Origin: Scleromitrula shiraiana
Lineage: Eukaryota; Ascomycota; Leotiomycetes; Helotiales; Sclerotiniaceae
Direction of reading: 5' to 3'
Assembly: GCA_028455995.1 (NCBI GenBank)
Contig: JABELC010000013.1
Span: 248,001 to 312,000 of the forward strand
DNA: 64,000 nt
Shown piece after piece: positions 11,091 through 23,345 of the stretch. The stretch's first letter is position 1; the number at the start of each line of letters is the position of its first letter. Under the pieces are notes generated by a model. It did not search any database, was not told the origin of the DNA, and saw only the letters and a program-made list of their open reading frames with translations. A program made the position numbers and the translations under genes.

Positions 11091-12298
11091 TAGACGCGAT
11101 GATTTCCTTGAGGAATCATATGAATTGTATAGTTCAAATTGGTATGGTTAATACTTATCAATAGATAGTAAATGGATTCGCTGGTTATATATGATACTAT
11201 CATATATGTGTATGTATATCTATTAAGAATAGTCTATCTAGTTAGTAGTTTCTATTTCTGCTATGAGTGTGAGATGAGTTAGATTTGTAATTTTTTTTCA
11301 AGTTGTTAAAACAATCAATCATGTTAATGAAAGCTAAATACATATATATATATGAAGGCTTATCATACATATTAAAAGAGGAATTGGATATTGATTATTA
11401 TTATCATCCGTTTATAAAATTATAAGAACGTTATAAAGATGTGAATATTTTCGATGTAATTTGAGATATGTAATCCGTCTATTTATTTATTTATTTATTC
11501 ATTCATTCGTATTTATATACCAACCCTCAATCGGCCACATCGTATGAGAGATACTCTCTTTTTTTTCTTTCCAAGTCAAATCAATTCGTTCATCCATCCA
11601 TCCATGCATCCATCCAAACCACCCACCCATCCACCCCATTATTCCCTTGCCCGCCCATCCATCCATGCATCCATCCATCCATTAATCCAAAATAAAAATA
11701 CAACTCCTATTCCAATTTTTACATCCCATCCACCCATCCATCCATCCATCCATTCATGCATGCTTCCCATCATTTCCTCATCAACTCGCTGCTGCTCAAA
11801 TTGGTATAGGTATAGGTATAGGTATAGGTATATCATAATGCATACAAATCGTTCTCTTCGTTATCTTCATCTTTCCCCTTCCGTTCTCATTCCCATTCCG
11901 CATATCGTTCTCATTATATGCAGCCCATTTTTTATATTCTTTTCTCCTCTCCATGCACCGCACCGCACCGCACCCATCATCCCTTCGATTCTTTTATGTA
12001 TGTAGAAAACGAAATGAAAAGTATAAGAGGCAAGAAAGATATGAATAAAAAAGCAAATAAAACAAAGCACAAAAACGCCAGAGAAATGAATCAAATCGAA
12101 TCGCTAATGTTGGAAATAGATAGGAAGGCGGTTGAGAAAAACAGAAGAGACTCATTTATAGTCGAGAAAATTTCAAAGATGCCTCCCTCCCTCCATGCTT
12201 TCCTTGTTCAAATGAAATGGAAATGGATATGGAAATGTTTTATAAAGATGTCTCTATGTTCAGGATATAAAAGAAAGAAAAAAGCGTGATTTTTAGGT

Positions 12299-13562
12299 TT
12301 AGTGTCTCCTATCGTCTCTCGTCCTTCTCGTATCTCTTGTTCTTCGGTCTGAACTTTGACTACCTATTAAAGCGAGCATGGTTAGTATTGATCCTAGGAA
12401 TACTTTGGTTAGAATTGGATAATTACTTACTTGCACTAGTTCCCGTATACGAATCTGTATAATATGTACTACTAATATCCGAGACAGTAGGAGCCGTCGG
12501 TCTTCTCTTCTCTTTCTCTGCCTCCTTCCTCTTCAAACCTAAAATCACCGCTAGACCCACCAGTCCCGCACCAACAGCACCGAGACCTCCAAGTCCACTA
12601 CTCTTCTTCTTGCGATTTTCAACAACACGAGATGGTTTCGAACCGCCGCCAAACCATCTGGAATGTTCGCGACGAGATGATGCTGCTCCGGCTGCGGCTC
12701 CGGCTCCAACATGGGATCCATGTCGTGAGTAGCGCTCTACTGTTTCGATTCTCTCGGTGCGGGTGCCGGTTTGACGTTTACGTCCGCCCAGTCCGAAGAT
12801 GGCGAGAATTCCCTCCCAGAGTCCTTTGGCAATGCAGCAGAAACAGAGTAACAAGAGGAGGATAACTCCTAAAATTACTCCGATCACAATACCTGCAATT
12901 GCACCTCCAGATAAATGGCTTCCGGAACTATCTTGAGTAAGTGGTAGGGTACTACCCGAGGCAGTAGCAGGGGGGATAAATGGTTCGGTGGTGGTTGCGG
13001 AAACTGTAGCTGTAGAAGTTGAGCCAGATCCGCTCGTGGGTCGAACAGGTGGTATATAAGTACCTGATGTAGCAGTGTATGTCCAAGCCGATGATATGGC
13101 TTCACATTGCCCACTATATTGACATCTCTGAGACTTTGCGCAACAAATTACTCCGCAAGATGTCTCTCCCTCACTTGTATCACAGATCGCCGTCACTCCT
13201 GTTGCTCCTGCTGCCCATGAACTGGTGTATGTACTTGTTCTCAATACCAAATCGGTCTCTGTGTAGGTTGTGGTGTAGACTTGATATCCACCTCCAGCAT
13301 AGGTTGTTGTGACTGTATCGACAGCACTGGAGCTGCAATATGCGACATTGGCGGCATTGGTAAAACATGCTTGCCCGGATGTACAACAATACTGATTTTC
13401 GGCACCACAGTAGGAAGCGCAGGATCGATCCATCAAGTAGGAAAACCCCAGGTCGTGAAGCTCATCTTTAGGGAAAGGTCCTGCGACCACTGGATTGGTG
13501 TGTGAGAGAACGGCGAGGAAAATAGCAAGAAGTGTAGGTGAAGGTGGTTGTGAGAGTCGCAT
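12299..13562 (-). CDS. Secreted-type single-pass membrane surface protein
   Basis: Two exons, 13562-12431 and 12363-12299, 398 residues. A signal peptide is visible (about residues 1-28, hydrophobic core LLAIFLAVLSH, ending VVAG). The extracellular part has an eight-Cys module (CASYCGAENQYCCTSGQAC... and CGVICCAKSQRCQYSGQC) and a Ser/Thr-rich stalk. One strong transmembrane helix follows (about 225-247, GGAIAGIVIGVILGVILLLL). The cytoplasmic tail is basic and Gly/Ala-rich with a second weakly hydrophobic GLGAVGAGLVGLAVILGL. The layout resembles fungal wall-integrity or surface-sensor proteins, but I cannot name a family. Reading straight through gives a stop after TSASK; a GTAAGT donor with CTAAC branch sites and a TAG acceptor makes a longer Arg-rich tail (SSDRRTRDTRRTRDDRRH) likely. 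Confidence 0.82.
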
Positions 13563-15624
13563 CTTTGCAACCCCAAAAAATATATCGAAAAATATGGTAT
13601 ACGTAGAAGAATTGGCAAAAGATTGAACACAATAAAAGTTGTATGTACGAGTTGAAGCGAACTGAAAGTTTTCTTCTTGAGGGAAAGAAGATCTTCAGGT
13701 ACTGCTGACTTCTCACATGCAGCGGTGTGCAAGTATGTAAGTAAGCCTAGTCCACCCCACTCCAGCTATTCTCTCTGATTCTCTGCCCTCTGTACAACAC
13801 AATTCAAGCAAGCAAGTAAGTAAGCAAGCAAGCAAGCAAGCAAAAAAACGAATATAAAATGACTCGAAATTCTTATCGATATCGCGAATATCAATGATGG
13901 TGAAACTAAATTTCTGAGTCGAAGCTATTCTTTCTCTTCTTTCCTTTGGAATGGAAGTTTTGAGGAATGGAAAATGCAGGAGAATTGAAAATAGAAAGTA
14001 AGGTGGGTTAGGAAATGCACTTAAAAATCCCGATGGCGGGAAGAGATGCCCAAAAAAAAAAATATTCTGGGCTGGGAAAAAAATACCAACCACCTAGATT
14101 ATTGAAATGCGCGACTTTTCTTGATAGAATTGGATCCGTTGTACTATTAATACTATAGGTTCAATTGATTAGCAAATGCAATTATGTATTCATTGATGGG
14201 GAGATATATGAGAGTTTCTTATGATATGCAATTGATTTTTGTTTATAGAAGAGAGCTTTTTATTTTTATTTTTTTGTTTTTGTTTTTGTTTTTGTATGCA
14301 TCTACTCGAGTAGAATATTCATAAAATGATATATTGTTTACTCCGCTTCCTTCATAGATTGCTAGCGGGGCAACAATCGGGGGAATAAGCAAGCATAAGC
14401 GTAATTTGGGCACTGATAATGATCCGTGTACTGAAGGAAGGATAAGATGAAAAGATAGAAGAAATCGTGAACCATAAAGTGGCGTAAGTCCTCGACTGGC
14501 ACACTAGCTGATGAAGCTCTAGGATCCAAGACAAAATGATCATGACAATAAATAGATCTAAAAATATCCATTCATTCATATACAAATACAATCATTCCTT
14601 GATTATAACTGGAGTCAAAAATCAAATAATAGAAGAGATGATGAAGCTCACCAGTACGGAAGTAGACGCAATCTGATCATCAATCTGATCAACAACTTCA
14701 CGATGAACCTCTCTTCGATAATATCGATACCCGCTTGATAGTTCGCATGTACTCCACCTGAGCACACAATAATCACCTCACAGTGGCTCACACCGATCAA
14801 ACTTCGCCTTTTTTGGCAGGTAGGATCTTACTACATACAGTATTCAAGATAGATACAACTGGATCGTACCTGCCTCGATCTCAAAAACAATTATGAAGGC
14901 TGAGAGCCAGATTAAAAGGACATCTAAAAGAAGTAACTTAGAAAATTTGCAAAGGAAAACCCTCATTGTCACATCCGACCGGAGAAAATAATGAAACCTC
15001 GCACCACGCACCAAGAACAGATGAATGCAATCTCGAACCTCGACCGATTGATAAATTCACATGTTTCAGACTTCTTGCAGCAAGATCATATCGTATCATA
15101 TCATTCATTGTATGGATTTTCAGGAAAGTGGCACAGCATGTCCAGTGACAGCAAACGCAGACTGAAACTTCGAATGAAGGTACCGGTACGTACTCGGTCG
15201 GTCTATTGTACATATAATACATGTGGAGACGGCTGCCACGTCTATGTTTCTGGTTACCATGAGGAATTTTTGTAATTGTATATCCTATGAGATTTAGTTG
15301 ATCTCTTAGGAAGAGATGGTTGATGATGTTCTATGGATGATACTAATTGGACTGATAGAGATACAAGTGTTGTGGTCTCTCGTTTGAATTTCTTTTTTTG
15401 TTGAACTCCTGCTGTGAATATCGTACAGATGAATTTTGTCTCTGGTTTAAATGAACCCGAGATTTAGAATTTGATACGAGGGAAATTTTTACTACTGTTT
15501 CTTATAAAGAGCTTTTACTTCTCATCGTATATACTCTCCTTGAGATAAACTGCCTAGGTATCTCAAGAATATAGGGTTAGCCGAAGGAGTGTATATGTTA
15601 CATAAGCAGGTATATAACAGGTAA

Positions 15625-15659
<35 letters not shown>

Positions 15660-15852
15660 CTCAGTCTTCACAAAGCCATTGCTTAGGATTATCTTTCCTT
15701 TTTGGGTTTCTGACATTCAAAACAATCTGGAACTGTTGGGCAATCGTTTCACTATCAAGAAGCCATGAGACTCAGAAGTTATCAAGTCTTTGCCCACTTC
15801 TTAACCTATACATATGATTCTAGATATAAAATTAAGTAAACAAAATACTGTC
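13563..15852. other. Intergenic: surface-protein promoter and low-complexity DNA
   Basis: It contains (AAGC)n near 13805-13845, a T-rich tract near 14255-14295 and a (TAG)n run of about 11 units at 15625-15659. Several frames of 60-126 codons exist on both strands but none has domain-like composition or a credible neighbour exon. Confidence 0.5.
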
Positions 15853-15971
15853 ACATACGACCATAGATCAAGGAGAATTGGGCATCCCGTCCGCTCTGCC
15901 ATACACAAGCCTTGAATCGGTGGATTAGTAGTTGGGTGGGTGACCACCAGCGAATCCCCACTGTTGTATGT
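15853..15971 (+). rRNA. 5S ribosomal RNA
   Basis: 119 nt starting ACATACGACCATAG and ending GTTGTATGT, followed by a T6 RNA polymerase III terminator. The terminal stem pairs over nine positions (one G-U). Helix II (ATCAAGG with CCTTGA) and the GGCA/TGCC stem around CCCGTCCGCTC are intact. The internal control region GATTAGTAGTTGGGTGGGTG plus ACCACCAGCGAAT is almost identical to other ascomycete 5S genes. It is a lone copy among protein genes, the dispersed arrangement typical of filamentous ascomycetes. No mutation in the promoter boxes is obvious, so it is probably functional. Confidence 0.95.
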
Positions 15972-17409
15972 TTTTTGATTGGATATTTTTACCTCCTTTA
16001 TCCTGATTAACCAATCTCTTTTTGCTCCCCAGGACAAGCAAGGAATGGTTGTTTCTCAAGCTTTTGTTTTTGTTTTTCGACTTTCAACGCATTTCCGAGC
16101 CTCATCTCAAGACAATCTTCTCTGGCAGAAGGATATGTGTGAGAAAGGGACGAATGAGAGAGAGCCGACGATTATACTTAATTTGAAGGTGTCAACATTC
16201 TGTTTTATGTTTGCCGAGTTGTTCTATTCAGCTTCAGACACTAAGATAATCTCATATCTCACATATGGTTCAAACTTATGAATATACCCAATTCAGAGAC
16301 TCGAAGGAGATCAATATCTCTGGATTCCTAGATTATGGCCGACCTGCAACAGAATTGAAGCACTCTATACATTAGAACAAATTGAACATTCAATTTGATC
16401 TTCATATTGCTAAATCCGCGCGGATAAGCTAAGTAAAAAGCTTGTCAGTCTTAGGTTCAGGAACAAATTTTTAAGGCATGCAACAAAAGTACTCGGGACG
16501 GCCCGAGGACTAGAAAAATTCCTCGACGTATTACCGCTCATTAATAAAGCCGTCTTATTGTTTTATCTTTCAAAGTGTTGGGACATACATGAGTCATAAA
16601 AATGTCAGTAAGTAGACTGGAGATGCTGTGGGCATGGCAGCCTGATATTGCCATACCTCTACACAACCACATTCTCAATATCTATATGGGAATAACTTGG
16701 CAATGGATACCCTTCTAGTTTCTTGACCACTTTCGGTCTAGGCCATGTTGGAGTTTTGGTGGTCATGTAAGTTTTAACAAAAGTTCCTGATTGAATTTGC
16801 CGTCATCAATTCCTCAACTGAAGATCTTACTGTTTTTCATGAGTACTGCATTTCGAATTGCGGCTCGTAGTGCCAGTTTGAATATCAAGTCAATCTCATC
16901 GCATGCAGCAGCAATGCATATTTATACTTCCAACGGTTACCAACAGTCTCTACGACGTCTAATATATCGTAATGCAAAATGGCCATGGTCCAGCGACCAT
17001 AGATAGCATAGCCCTTGCGTCATCGTCATCAACGGTCGAGTTTCTGGCCTAGGACTATTTACTCTATCCTCGCCGATTTGCTGCCTGATTAAGAAGTTAT
17101 TATAAGGAATTTATATAATATATATTACGTATGAACGTTTACTTACACGTGTATAGTATGTACTGATATTTCAATTTAACCCATCATAGTTGTTTCTTGT
17201 TATATGTAAACTTCTTGGGCCACCACTTACGAAAATATTGTTTATTGGTATATTAAATAGATTGCATTATTTAAGATCAAGGTAATTCCTATCTGCATAT
17301 CTTAACAACAGCATTCATCAATTAATACATATCTGCTATCATTTATCATTTATCATTTATCATTGTTTATTTCTATTTCTCATCTGTTTATCCAAAATCT
17401 CCAATCACA
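15972..17409. other. Intergenic region downstream of the 5S gene
   Basis: No convincing gene. There is an interrupted palindrome CTCGGG-ACGG-CCCGAG at 16492-16507. The minus strand around 16620-17030 has short protein-like pieces (for example MTTKTPTWPRPKVVKKLEG) separated by stops, which could be gene decay, but evidence is weak. TTTATCA repeats lie just before 17365. Confidence 0.4.
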
Positions 17410-18102
17410 ATGGATATGGATTTGGATCGCCAAGGCAGAAAAAGAGAAAGAAGAGATCCTTCAAGTAACAGGTCTTCGAGTTCAAATCCGCGTGACAAGA
17501 AAAAGGCTCGTCATGTATCTCCAAATGAATCTCAGCATGCTTCTCATTCTACCCGTCATTCTAGAAAACGGTCTCAGTCTCAGTCAAGCCAACATTCTAC
17601 CTCTTAACAACGTTCCAAACTCAAAACCAGAGACCAAATATTCAAAATATTCAAGTATCTCAATTCCAAGGAATACGCAGCAAGCGGTATCAACATAGTC
17701 TGCATCAAGGAAATATACCTCGAAGTATCCCGAACACAACAATACCACCGAAGCGAAAAAAATTCCCGAGCCATTCTGTCGAGTCCTACTGAATATCCAC
17801 GAAAAGATCCGTATTAGTTGGGATCCCCCCCGAGGAAATCTATCAAACTTAATGGACTAATGGAATGGACCGTCCATGATGTGAGGCGCATGGCTTCTTC
17901 GGGGGCTAATTCGCGCTGGCTTGGTTCTCCGGTGTTTAAGGTTGCTATTGAGGGTATAGATGGTAATGATTTGATACGTCATACCCCGCCGCCTCCTTAT
18001 ACGTTTAATATTGTTTGGTCCTCCTCGAAGAAGGGGGTTCGTTATATTGAGGATGCGGGTGAGTTGACGGATGCGGAGGGAATTTGGGTGGCGTCTAAAT
18101 AG
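17410..18102 (+). pseudogene. Disrupted or unusually spliced ORF of unknown function
   Basis: One frame stays open for 231 codons except for two stops, TAA at 17605-17607 and TAG at 17815-17817. Part 1 is basic and Ser/Arg-rich (MDMDLDRQGRKRERRD, then SRKRSQSQSSQHSTS), nuclear-looking. Part 3 looks like a folded domain (WLGSPVFKVAIEGIDGND, HTPPPPYTFNIVWSS, GVRYIEDAGELTDAEG). I do not recognise the family. Two models fit: a gene killed by two C-to-T changes (CAA to TAA and CAG to TAG, both CpA to TpA), or a live gene with introns near 17514-17630 (GTATCT, CTTAAC, CAG) and 17811-17884 (GTATTA, ACTAAT, GAG), both of which keep frame. Confidence 0.55.
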
Positions 18103-18932
18103 AGATGTTTTGAGTTTTTTCTTTTCTTTTTTTTTGTCTTTTCCATAGGAAAATGGTAGCGTTGGAGTATGCATGCATCGGATCTTGATTATGTTGAGGT
18201 TTTGGGAGTTTGAGTCTGGGTTTGGGTTTGGGTTTGGGGTTATTAACTAGATGGATGATTATTATACTGATTGATGTCCAGTATATAAGATAGATAGACC
18301 TAGGTAACAAAAAATAAGTCTTTACTTGTGTATGAAAAGTTGCTATGCTAGAATCGATATTGATATTGATATTGATATTGATTGATATAGATATATTACA
18401 GAATCCAAATCCAATAGCGACATAAAAAGTTCCTAGTATATCTGATCTGATCTAATTACAAAAATAGTTCAGATTCCACCCCAGAATATAAGTACATACA
18501 TACATACATAGTCTATCAAAGTCGAAATCGAAATCGTAGTTTACAAGTTTGATACACCATATCTACACCAAGTATACCTCCATCCATCCATCCATCCATC
18601 CATCCATCCATACCACAAAATATATCCATCACATCATCCATGACTCTGCAGACATACTAACTATACCACACCATACTATACTACTATACTACTACACAAC
18701 ATCTAATTATCAAACCCAGAGAATCAAAGAATCATATATCATATCATATCATACAGACCCCATAACGAAATAATACTAAATAATACTAAACTAAACTAAA
18801 CTAACCTAACCTAACCATCAACTTATAAAACCGTATATGCCAGCGTTTATGAAACGAGAATGAATGGATGAGTAAGTGAGTAAGTGAATGAGTAAGTAAG
18901 TGAGTAAGTGAGGAAGTGGGTGGTCTAGGTAA

Positions 18933-18972
<40 letters not shown>

Positions 18973-20303
18973 AAATTAATTGATTAATGCTGGGTTAAGG
19001 GTATAATAATGATAATATTTACTGTTTTACTGTTTTACTGTTTATTGATGGGGAGAAGGGGGGGGATAGATTAATTGGGTTGGATTGATATTATTTATTC
19101 TCAATAATTTTCAATAGACAAGGTTTGTTTCTTGATTGACTGGCTGATTAATTGATTGATTAATTGATTAATTTATCAACTGGCTGACTGACTGACTGTT
19201 TGATTGACTGGCTGATTTGTAGGTATGCTGGCTACTTATTTATATACTGTACTGTACTGTACTGTACTGTACAGTATCGTATGGATCATATAGATCGTAT
19301 GCGAGTACATATATATGTACAAGTAAAGAGAAGTAAAGTAAAGCGGAAGTAAAACAAAACAGACGTCTATCTCGTCATCTCAAATCAAGAGTGTACTTTA
19401 CTCCTTAAAAGAGTGTACTTTACTCCTTAACTTCCCTTCCCCTCCCTTCCCTTTCCTGTTCTCACGAATGGTCCGGACTACCCTACATAATATAATGTCA
19501 TCCTATTCTAGACTCATCAATACCTAGGTGATTCCTCTCTTCTGCTGTGCATGTGCATATGATATGCATGTTCTCATTCTCACGCATATACCTATAACAT
19601 CCCCCCAACACCAACACCAATACCAATACCAACACCAACACCAACACCAAGCACACAACATCTAAGCAAGCCCCCTCCACTTTTATAACCAAGAATACAC
19701 ATATATTTGGCCAAGTAAAATGATCAACCCAGCCATAATAGCATAGCAACCCTCAAAACAAAACAAAACCAAAACCAACTCCTCTTCCCTATCCCCCTTC
19801 CAAAAAAAGCCACAGCCATCACTATGGCAGTAGCAAAAACCCGAGTATAAACCGAAGAAGAAAAAAATGAAAACGAACAAGATAAAGGTACAGGATTTTT
19901 GAAAGTTTCGCTTTTGGTTTTCGATATATCCGCATATACAGATGTCGAAAAAAGTGATCCATTCATTCATTTATCCTCCTCGTACTTGATGATAGTAACT
20001 GATTGTGGAACCTAATACGCCGTACCGTGTATAAAATGGAACATTTTGTGCTATCTCATGCCATGCCATCATTTTTTTACGTATGGAATAACGCCAAAGA
20101 CTCCGCTTCGTTCCGTTCCGTTCCAATGCAGCCTTTTGTGATATAATAGTATGAATAAAGTGCGTGTATGTGTGTGTATGTGAATCCCTCTAGAGCAAGA
20201 TCGGCATTGGAAATCTTGCGGTGGGATGAATCGTGATGCAAGTAGAAAATGGAAATTTTGTGTATGTACAATTAGGAAACATCTCGAGATGAAGTAACGA
20301 AAT
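18103..20303. other. Intergenic simple-sequence region
   Basis: No gene is seen in 2.2 kb. Repeats: GGGTTT near 18215-18240, TGATAT units at 18355-18386, (CATC)n at 18581-18611, GTAAGTGA-like units near 18870-18920, (AAAT)n at 18932-18970, TGACTGGC-like units near 19180-19215, (TACTG)n near 19245-19275, a 21-bp direct duplication at about 19388-19430 and CCAACA units near 19605-19650. Confidence 0.6.
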
Positions 20304-22225
20304 TTAATCGTCTGTGGTAAGAAGATTTCTCATACCATTAGGGATCGAAGGAGGTGTAATAGTGGCCCGACGATCGAAGGGTAGGTTGGTTGTGGGGCTA
20401 GGACTGGGCGTTTGAGGAAGGACGTTAACTTCAGATAGAGGAGATGAAGTGGACTCGATTTTGGCGGGAGAATCATCTTTTCGATTATTGGTTGACGTTA
20501 GAATTTGTACAACAGGCTTCTTAAGCCCAGGAAATACAGGCGCAGAATCTGGGAGTCGCGTCCTTGGTTTCCCGGTGGTAGGAGTGGTAACTGGTGTAAT
20601 ATTCTCTTTGGGATCTTCTTGTTTTGCCTTCGTTTCTCCTCCAGTAGAAATTGACTTTGATGTTTGTAAAGAACCCTTGATGTTTTGAACTGATGGAGGT
20701 AGTTTTGACTTTGCCGTCTTTGGCTTTCGCGGTGCTTTTGGCTTCTTCTCTTGTGAATTTGCCGTTCCCTTCTTCCTGCCCACCTTTACGGCAGCCAACT
20801 TCTTTAAAGGTCCACTAGGTTTCACCTTCAATATCTCATCAAAAGCGTTTGCCGGTGTTGGGCTTTGCACTCGCGGGCTAGCTCCAGGTGTGGGGAATGC
20901 AGCTGCATCAGCGGTGTTAGCAGGAATGACCAGCACCTTGTCGATTAAACGTTTATCTTTGGCAAGTTCAAGTTCATCTTCAGGTGTGACAACGCGATAC
21001 TGACCAATATCCTTGTCGTCCCATTTAGGAAGACCAACGTGTCGGGCAACTTCATCGCACTGGCCTCGAACGACTAAGTCCCAGCAATCTTTAAATTCCA
21101 AGCCTGGTTCACCATCGAGATTGATGCATGCTGTAAAGCCACCACGGCGATCTCGTGTTTCTTTGCACATTTCCTTGACCAGACGGCGGATTCCAGGGAT
21201 TTTAAGACTTGTTCCAACCACAATGACTGCATCGGCAACTTTCTTAAGATCTGCTGCGATGACCGCTCCAATTGCTTCATCATCAGGATTATGCTCATTG
21301 TACAACACCATTCTAGGTCGCAAACGTCCAATTCCGTGACTCCTTAACCCGCCAGCAATTCGAACCATATCAGTCACTTCGCAATCTCCACAAGCTGGAG
21401 GTTCTGGGCCATCAAATAATGCGCCTTGGAATTCTTGTAAACTACCACATTTAGAGCAAACCATCTTTGCCAAGCCTCCGTGGAGCTGTATGGTCTTTGG
21501 CCATGGGCCTTTACTATTCAATGGGACCTTTGTCGCAAGTGGCTCCATTGAAGTATCAATCCCGTCTACATTCTGGCTATAAAGTCGCAATAATCGTCCT
21601 TCCTCAGCAAGCGTCGCCAACATATGGTGAAATGGCGTGGGCTTAGCATTTTTAGTTAAATGGGATAATTCGCGAACCATAGAATGGAAGGAGGTGGTCG
21701 AAGAATCGTCTTTGTAAACCGATGCATCAAAAAGTTCCTTTCCAGAAGATTTCAATTTGTGTTGATTTCGAAGGGTAGAGAAAAGGCCATGGGACGATCG
21801 AAAATCCGGTACTATTACGTTGTTAGCGGGGATTGGTGTTGGCAGATCAAATCTGACATACTTCCAGCAGAAACAGAAATGCCAGCACCAGCAATAACCA
21901 CAATCTTCCGCTTGCCTCTTAAAGCTGTAACCAGGCGCTTCATTTGCTCCTCTTGATGAGATATTTGTTCCTTTGATCCTCCACCGAAGTTGCGCAAGTC
22001 AAGGTATTCTGTCGTTCTGGGTTTTGGCTCGGCAATTTTCCGTCTTTTTGCAGGTGGAGGTCCATCGCGATCTGGGGCGCATTCTGAAATATCACCAGCT
22101 TCCGAAGGTACTCTACTATCTGGCAAACTGCTACATGGTGGTGATGGATAATCGAGACCAGCTGGTGGTGACATAGAGCCTACGCTAGAAAGAGGTGAGG
22201 AGGGAAGCGATGAACTGTCCATCAT
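20304..22225 (-). CDS. HST4: NAD-dependent histone deacetylase, Hst3/Hst4-type sirtuin
   Basis: Two exons, 22225-21862 and 21811-20304, 623 residues. The intron splits the NAD-binding motif and its removal gives GAGISVSAGIPDFRSSHG (about 112-129). QNVDGID is at about 201-207, the catalytic His in QLHGGL at about 232, the zinc cysteines CxxC at about 240/243 and 262/265, and VGTSLKIPG follows. Sirtuins remove acetyl groups from lysines using NAD; the Hst3/4 class acts on histone H3 K56 and guards genome stability. The placement in this class rests on the motif spacing and long basic tail, so the symbol is tentative. N- and C-terminal arms are disordered; PAKRRK (about 77) and the Lys/Pro-rich tail look like nuclear localisation signals. 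Divergent from MED16. Confidence 0.93.
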
Positions 22226-22501
22226 TTAACAGACGAGGGTGTTTGAAGAGGGTAAGAAAGTATGAGAATGAGTATGAGTATGAGTATGAGAATGAGCAAA
22301 GATATAGAAAAGGGGGCTATTTTATTAACTCCTTGTAATCATTTTTTGTTTAGAACAATAATGAGAATAATTCCGAGTACCAATTTATGATGATTAGGAA
22401 TAATTGAATATTGTAAGGAGGGCGGGTGGTTGTGTATGAAAAGAAGATGTAAAGTCAAAGTCAAAGTCAATGATTTTATTAGTAGTATCAAGAATCTTTT
22501 T

Positions 22502-22516
22502 GGGGGGGGGGGGGGG
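22502..22516 (+). repeat. Poly-G run of 15
   Basis: Fifteen consecutive G after a T run, followed by CGTGGGCGGG. It sits about 280 bp upstream of the sirtuin start, on the strand opposite its transcript. It could form a G-quadruplex and is likely to vary in length. Confidence 0.9.
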
Positions 22517-23090
22517 CGTGGGCGGGATGGAACCGATTAAAATTTTGAGCTAATGTAGACTATGTGGGAGTTTGGTGATGGGTTGATGGGTGATGGGTGA
22601 TGCTTTTATATGGATGGGGGATGGGAAGATGGATTGTGAGGGTGTGTACTGATGAGGAGGGTTTCAACCTTGGAAAGGTTATTTCCAGTACTGACCGTAG
22701 TAATAATAATAAAAGTCAATCCAATCCAATGGGCTAACTTTGAGATTCACGAGTACATAGTAGTAGTTATTTGCGTAATGATGGGTTTTGGTACAATAAT
22801 GGGTGAATGAATGGATGACCGGATGAGTTCATTCTTACAGTCCGTCAGTCGTCTATTTTACGAGGTTGGATCTCAAGGGCCTTATATTTTAATTTTTGCT
22901 AAGGATTCCTTCAAACCGTCATCATAGAATTCCAAAGCAAAATAATAAAGCAATCTTTTTTTTAAAACCCGAATTCATTAATAGATGATTTAATAAAGAA
23001 GGAATAATAAAAAAGGATTCTGATATGTTGAATTACAATTATATTTTATAATGTCTGTTATTCATTTATCACCTACTATTTCGTATGTAC

Positions 23091-23345
23091 TATGACTATG
23101 ATTATGATTATGAGTATGACTATGATTATGACTATTATAATTATGACTATGATTATGAGATTATGGCTATGATTATGACTATGATTATGAGATTATGGCT
23201 ATGATTATGGCTATGATTATGATAATTATGGCTATGATTATGACTATGACTATGAGTATGACTATGATTATGACTATGATTATGTATGATTATAGCTATA
23301 ACTATAACTATAACTATAACTAATAACTGATAACTATAACTATAT
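23091..23345. repeat. Degenerate TATGAT/TATGAC/TATAAC hexanucleotide array
   Basis: About 255 bp of six-base units that drift from TATGAC/TATGAT in the left part to TATAAC at the right end. It is a microsatellite and not a CRISPR array, since there are no unique spacers. Confidence 0.9.

Larger units (their letters stand above)
9483..12298. other. Convergent intergenic region rich in simple repeats
   Basis: 2.8 kb between the stops of uL6 and the surface protein. Besides the pentanucleotide array at 10901-11090 it has CT-rich tracts (10250-10560), a (TTTTG)n run near 10660-10685, AT-rich stretches (11150-11520), imperfect CATC repeats (11585-11760) and five GGTATA units (11803-11832). Apart from a possible exon relic at 9857-9981 I see no gene. 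Confidence 0.6.

Noticed and set aside
10842..11151. Frames of repeated Tyr-Ile-Leu
   Set aside because: Translation of the TATAT microsatellite.
11544..12005. 153-codon frame
   Set aside because: His-Pro-Ser repeats from CATC microsatellites.
13713..14093. 126-codon minus-strand frame
   Set aside because: Contains AAGC-repeat-derived Leu-Ala-Cys-Leu runs and lies in the surface-protein promoter; no support.
23091..23345. Possible CRISPR-like array
   Set aside because: Six-base units without unique spacers in a eukaryotic genome; a microsatellite.
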